NCBI GenBank assembly: GCA_021413735.1
Contig: JAIOPV010000021.1
Coordinates: forward strand, 1 to 64,000
Length of the DNA: 64,000 bases
Source: Planctomycetota bacterium
GTDB taxonomy: Bacteria; Planctomycetota; Planctomycetia; Gemmatales; Gemmataceae
Direction: 5' to 3'
The notes below the pieces were generated by a model that was not told where the DNA came from, made no database searches, and saw only the letters and a program-made list of their open reading frames with translations. The position numbers and the translations under genes were made by a program. Of the stretch, positions 60,666-64,000 are shown piece after piece. Numbering within the stretch: the first letter of the stretch is position 1; each line of letters begins with the position of its first letter.

Positions 60666-63600
60666 ATGCCTACCGAAAAGTTCCTGACATACCGGGGCGA
60701 CATCAAAGCAGCCGTCGGGGTTGGCGGAAGCCTCGCATTCGTCACCGTTCACCCTGAAGGTGCGGCGACCGCCCTCTATTGGCTCGACTCCGACAAGCTC
60801 ACGCTGCAACAGGACGACCTGAAAGTCTGCGGCGGGGTTGCGCTCGCAGCCGACGGCAACACTGTCTACGTTGCGGGCACGGACCGGCAAATCTACGAGT
60901 GCAAGAAGGGCGTCAAGCCTGTCGGCAAGCCGTTCGGCGCAAACATCGTTGCCATCGTGCCGATCGCCAAGAAGCGCCTCGCCGTTCTCAACGGTAAGCA
61001 AATCGACGTCGTTTCGGATGCCGACGGTTCCATCCTTCAAACGCTCGAACTGCCCGAAGACGGAACGTGCCTCGCCACGGACAAAACGCAGTCGTGGCTC
61101 GCGGCCGGCACCAACAAGGGCACCGTCGTCGCCTTCGACGGGCAGGACAAGGACGAGTTCGAAGCCGGCGAGCCCGGCAAGCTCCACGAAGGAGCGGTTA
61201 CCGCGATCATGTTCGAGCCAGAGGAACTGCGGTTCTTCTCGGCTGGTGCCGACAACAAGCTGTTCACGACGTTCGCCCGTGGCAACCTTGAGCCCGAAGA
61301 CAAGGGCCGCGCGAACATGCACGAAGATGTGCTGACCGCGATGGTCATGGTTCCCGGTGATCGCTTCGTGAGCGGGAGCCGCGATGCGACCCTGAAGAAC
61401 TGGCCACGCGGCGGCGCGATCAAGCCGAGTACGCTGAAAGACGAATGTGGCAAGGTCGTCGCGCTGGCGGTGGTCACGGTTTACAATCAGCCACACCTCG
61501 CTGCGTGCTGCGAAGACAACACGATTCGCCTCTTCAAGTTGGATGCTGAAGGCAAGTTCCCCGAGAACCCCAGTTACGCGAAGATTCACGGTGCGGCTGC
61601 GTGGGTGAAGAACGAACTCGCCCAACAATACGACGCCAAGCGCCGAGAGAAGGCGCTGAAAACGCTCTCGGAGTGGAAAGACTCCGCAAGCATCGACATC
61701 ATCGGCGAACAGATCACCAAAGACCAGGATCCGACGCTGCGCCTCGCGGCCACGAAGCTGCTCACCGAGAGCGACAATCCGCGTGTCGTGAAGATTCTCG
61801 AACGCTCCATCGGGCACGGCGACAGCAAGGTTCGCGTGATGGCGTTCAACGGTCTGTTCAAGCCGTTGAAGCCCGACCTCGGGCCGATCGACCTCGCGCT
61901 CAAGAACGGTCAGGCCGATGTTGGCATTCTCGCGGTGAAGGCACTCGAACCGCTCGCAAAGACGGACGATCAGGCTCTCACGCGGCTCACGGATGCGTTG
62001 AACGCTCCGACGTGGGACGTGCGGAAGGCGGCTCTCGCGTCGCTCGAAACGGTTTACGCTGCGAAGAGCCCGACCGCAAGCCTCACGGCACTGAACTCCA
62101 AGCATGGCGACATTCGCGCACTCGCTCTGACCCGCACGATGGAACGCGGACTGCTCGAAGACCCCGCGGTTCAGTCCGCGATTCGTCGTCGGCTTGAAGA
62201 CGAAGACACGGGCGTTCGCAAGGTCGCGTTCCTCCTGTCGGTCACCTCGAAGCCGCTGCTCGCGAAGGTGCTGCGGGCGGGCGATCAGGAATTGAACCGC
62301 CAGATCAACGAGTTGGAGAGGGTCGAGAAGCCGGACAAAGCCGCGCCTCCGGTGGCGGCGTATGAGAAGGGCGAACTCACCCCCGCGGATTACGACACCC
62401 TGCTGCAAGCCACTGCGTCTCGGGCACTCGATACGTGCTTGCGGGGTGCTCGCGGGCTGGCGGTGCTCGGAGATCCGCGAGCGTTCGGGTTGCTGTTGCA
62501 ACTGAGCCGTGAGGAGGACGTGAACGCTCGCGTCGAAGTCTGTCGAGCGATCGCGGCACTCAACGATGAGCGCGCTGTGAACCGGATGCGGTCGATGTTG
62601 TTCGACAAGGAAGCGAGCGTTCGCGACGCCGCGTACACCGCGCTTCTCAAGATCTTCCCCGATTCGTTCTTGGGCGTCGCCGAGGCAGGATTAACGGCTG
62701 CGGAAGAAGATATTCGTCGTCGGGGCCTCTCCACGCTGCTTGAGGTGATTAAGCGGAAGAAACCGTCGGCTGCCGGCGATCCTGGTTGGGATCTGTTGGT
62801 GCGAGCGCTGAACGATAGCGCCCCCGGCGTGCGATCTGAAGCGTTCAAGTCGTCGCTCAACCTGAAGATCGCTGGCGGTGGTGCCGACACATTGCGGTTC
62901 GCGTTGCAGTCCATTCACCCGGACGTACGCCGAGAAGCCCTCACCGAAGTGATGGCACAGGAGAAAGAGGAGTGGGCCGCGCCGCTGCTGTATGAGTTCT
63001 TCAACGACGCTGACTCGGGGCTTCGCAAGGAAGCGTTCGAGTACGCGACCAAGAAGAACAAGGAAATCCCGGTTCTGGAAGTGGCTCTCACGTCGCGGTA
63101 TCCGGATGCCCGCAAACTGGCTGTCGAGGCGCTCATCAAAAAGCACTCGAAGGCTGCACAGCAAGTGCTGCTGAAGGCGCTCGCCGACGCCGACCGCGAA
63201 GTGCGGTTGCTCGCCGTGAATGCGCTGGTCGATGACGACGCGAAGGGACCGCTCAAGGAAGCGATGAAGTTGGATCGCTCCGACATTCGCGTTCGTGCGG
63301 CGTCGGCGTTGGCTCGCCACGGTGACCCAAGCAGTTACGAGACGCTGAAAGAACTCGCGACCGCACCCGAACCACAACTGAAAGAGTACGTCTCGGATTG
63401 GCGGGACGCTGCCGAGCGTGCCCTGTATGGCCTTGGCGAACTCGGCGACACGCAGGCGTTGCCGCACGTCCTGCCACTGATCGACAGCTCGCATTCCGGT
63501 ATTCGCAAAGCGGCGGCGATGGCGCTCCTGTGGATCGCACGCAACGAAACGACGGCGGCACTTCGCACGGCGATGCAGCACACCGACCCCGAAGTGAAGT

Positions 63601-64000
63601 TCCGTGGGGCGCTCGGGCTGGCGTATCTTGGCGACGCCACCGTTGCGCCGCTCATCCGTTCGGAAGCGGGCAGCAAGGTGCTAACGCCTGCCGAGCAGTT
63701 CACGGCGATGATCGCGCTGGGTGCGGCAGCGGGTGTAGCCGCGACGGTGTACCTCGACAGTGCCGACGAGAAACTGCGTGATCGGGCGTTGCTGGCGACG
63801 CTGCTCCTCGAACTGAAGGACACCGACGGGCAACCCGAGAAGTGCATCGAGTGCGTGTCGGCGAAGGGGCCACGGTTCCGCCTCACCGGAGCGCAGGCAC
63901 TCGAATCATTCGCCGATCCGATCGCGTTCCGGGAGTTCGTCATCAAGGAAGTGAACGACCGCGGCGACGACACGCCGTGGAAGGTTGCTCCGGAAGTGGT
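60666..64000 (+). CDS. WD40 propeller plus HEAT-repeat giant protein, 3' end outside the window
   Basis: An open frame from the ATG at 60666 (MPTEKFLTYRGDIKAA) to the window end, 1111 residues so far with no stop. The first ~300 residues form a WD40-like propeller: LHEGAVTAIMFEPEELRFFS, then AGADNKLFTTFARG, VPGDRFVSGSRDATLKNW and AACCEDNTIRLFKLD. From about 320 on it is continuous HEAT repeat (for example DPTLRLAATKLLTESDNPRV, GHGDSKVRVMAFNGLFKPL and DADREVRLLAVNALVDDD). There is no membrane segment or signal peptide, so it is cytoplasmic. It shares its helical-repeat build with the BRCT protein upstream and probably works with it as a scaffold. Further partners should lie to the right. Confidence 0.85.
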   Translation, partial: MPTEKFLTYRGDIKAAVGVGGSLAFVTVHPEGAATALYWLDSDKLTLQQDDLKVCGGVALAADGNTVYVAGTDRQIYECKKGVKPVGKPFGANIVAIVPIAKKRLAVLNGKQIDVVSDADGSILQTLELPEDGTCLATDKTQSWLAAGTNKGTVVAFDGQDKDEFEAGEPGKLHEGAVTAIMFEPEELRFFSAGADNKLFTTFARGNLEPEDKGRANMHEDVLTAMVMVPGDRFVSGSRDATLKNWPRGGAIKPSTLKDECGKVVALAVVTVYNQPHLAACCEDNTIRLFKLDAEGKFPENPSYAKIHGAAAWVKNELAQQYDAKRREKALKTLSEWKDSASIDIIGEQITKDQDPTLRLAATKLLTESDNPRVVKILERSIGHGDSKVRVMAFNGLFKPLKPDLGPIDLALKNGQADVGILAVKALEPLAKTDDQALTRLTDALNAPTWDVRKAALASLETVYAAKSPTASLTALNSKHGDIRALALTRTMERGLLEDPAVQSAIRRRLEDEDTGVRKVAFLLSVTSKPLLAKVLRAGDQELNRQINELERVEKPDKAAPPVAAYEKGELTPADYDTLLQATASRALDTCLRGARGLAVLGDPRAFGLLLQLSREEDVNARVEVCRAIAALNDERAVNRMRSMLFDKEASVRDAAYTALLKIFPDSFLGVAEAGLTAAEEDIRRRGLSTLLEVIKRKKPSAAGDPGWDLLVRALNDSAPGVRSEAFKSSLNLKIAGGGADTLRFALQSIHPDVRREALTEVMAQEKEEWAAPLLYEFFNDADSGLRKEAFEYATKKNKEIPVLEVALTSRYPDARKLAVEALIKKHSKAAQQVLLKALADADREVRLLAVNALVDDDAKGPLKEAMKLDRSDIRVRAASALARHGDPSSYETLKELATAPEPQLKEYVSDWRDAAERALYGLGELGDTQALPHVLPLIDSSHSGIRKAAAMALLWIARNETTAALRTAMQHTDPEVKFRGALGLAYLGDATVAPLIRSEAGSKVLTPAEQFTAMIALGAAAGVAATVYLDSADEKLRDRALLATLLLELKDTDGQPEKCIECVSAKGPRFRLTGAQALESFADPIAFREFVIKEVNDRGDDTPWKVAPEV

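Noticed and set aside
60633-62501. Long minus-strand open frame (622 codons)
   Set aside because: Antisense to the WD40/HEAT gene, whose plus-strand translation shows clear repeats.

Overview
The window reads as chromosomal DNA of a planctomycete, most likely family Gemmataceae (Gemmata and relatives). The grounds are: two prepilin-like DUF1559 proteins, each with a translationally coupled small lipoprotein; PSCyt1-type c-heme proteins (DUF1592 family, DUF1549/DUF1553 family) with DUF1552/DUF1501 partners; a PSCyt1 deletion relic; a DUF3500 protein; an ECF sigma factor beside a Ser/Thr kinase fused to WD40 repeats; and two members of a paralogue family that I associate with Gemmata-type genomes (N-terminal WL-C-D motif, C-terminal HVRGCWVVDL motif). 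GC is high, so nearly every real gene carries long antisense or shadow reading frames, which are left out. No rRNA, tRNA, CRISPR array, transposase or prophage gene was seen.

Layout. 64-5271 (minus): ABC ATPase, ABC-2 permease and GldG-like operon. 5630-6823 (minus): ATP-grasp ligase. 7101-8458: DUF1559 protein plus lipoprotein, then a 20-bp minisatellite. 8785-13331: TPR protein, Gemmataceae family protein, soluble histidine kinase, short-chain dehydrogenase. 13376-15381 (minus): HEAT protein and DUF3500 protein. 15577-17020: small membrane protein and a beta-propeller protein. 17260-22212: DUF1592 protein and DUF1552 protein, with three small genes between them (zinc-ribbon protein, small partner protein, clan AA aspartic protease). 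22444-25613: hpf, ptsN, ptsH, ptsI. 25769-29813: DUF2344 protein and a giant RNase E/G. 29918-34526: small protein, EamA transporter, DUF58 protein, membrane protein, second DUF1559 plus lipoprotein pair. 34527-37312 (minus): ECF sigma and WD40 Ser/Thr kinase. 37557-42426: a deletion relic fusing two genes, then an intact DUF1549/1553 plus DUF1501 pair. 42481-46019: SUMF1-like protein and a multi-PAS hybrid kinase. 46111-49531 (minus): lone DUF1501 and hslVU. 49882-53884: TPM-domain protein, HIT protein, hemC, tandem ABC ATPase. 53938-56692 (minus): second paralogue-family member, small secreted protein, glycogen synthase. 57194-64000: a BRCT/HEAT giant followed by a WD40/HEAT giant that runs off the window.

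The feature I find most striking is the density of perfect or near-perfect palindromes, of at least ten sequence types and about twenty copies. They lie between genes of the same operon (ATPase/permease, hslV/hslU, DUF1549/DUF1501, ECF/kinase, BRCT/WD40). In two cases they lie in frame inside conserved coding genes: the DUF2344 protein at 26281-26339 and the tandem ABC ATPase at 53127-53216. This resembles protein-invading palindromic elements such as the RPE of Rickettsia. Other points of interest are an HPr with Asp at the regulatory Ser46 position, a histidine kinase whose C-terminal receiver was removed in frame, a PSCyt1::DUF1501 deletion fusion, and the BRCT/HEAT plus WD40/HEAT locus, whose remaining partners lie beyond the right edge.
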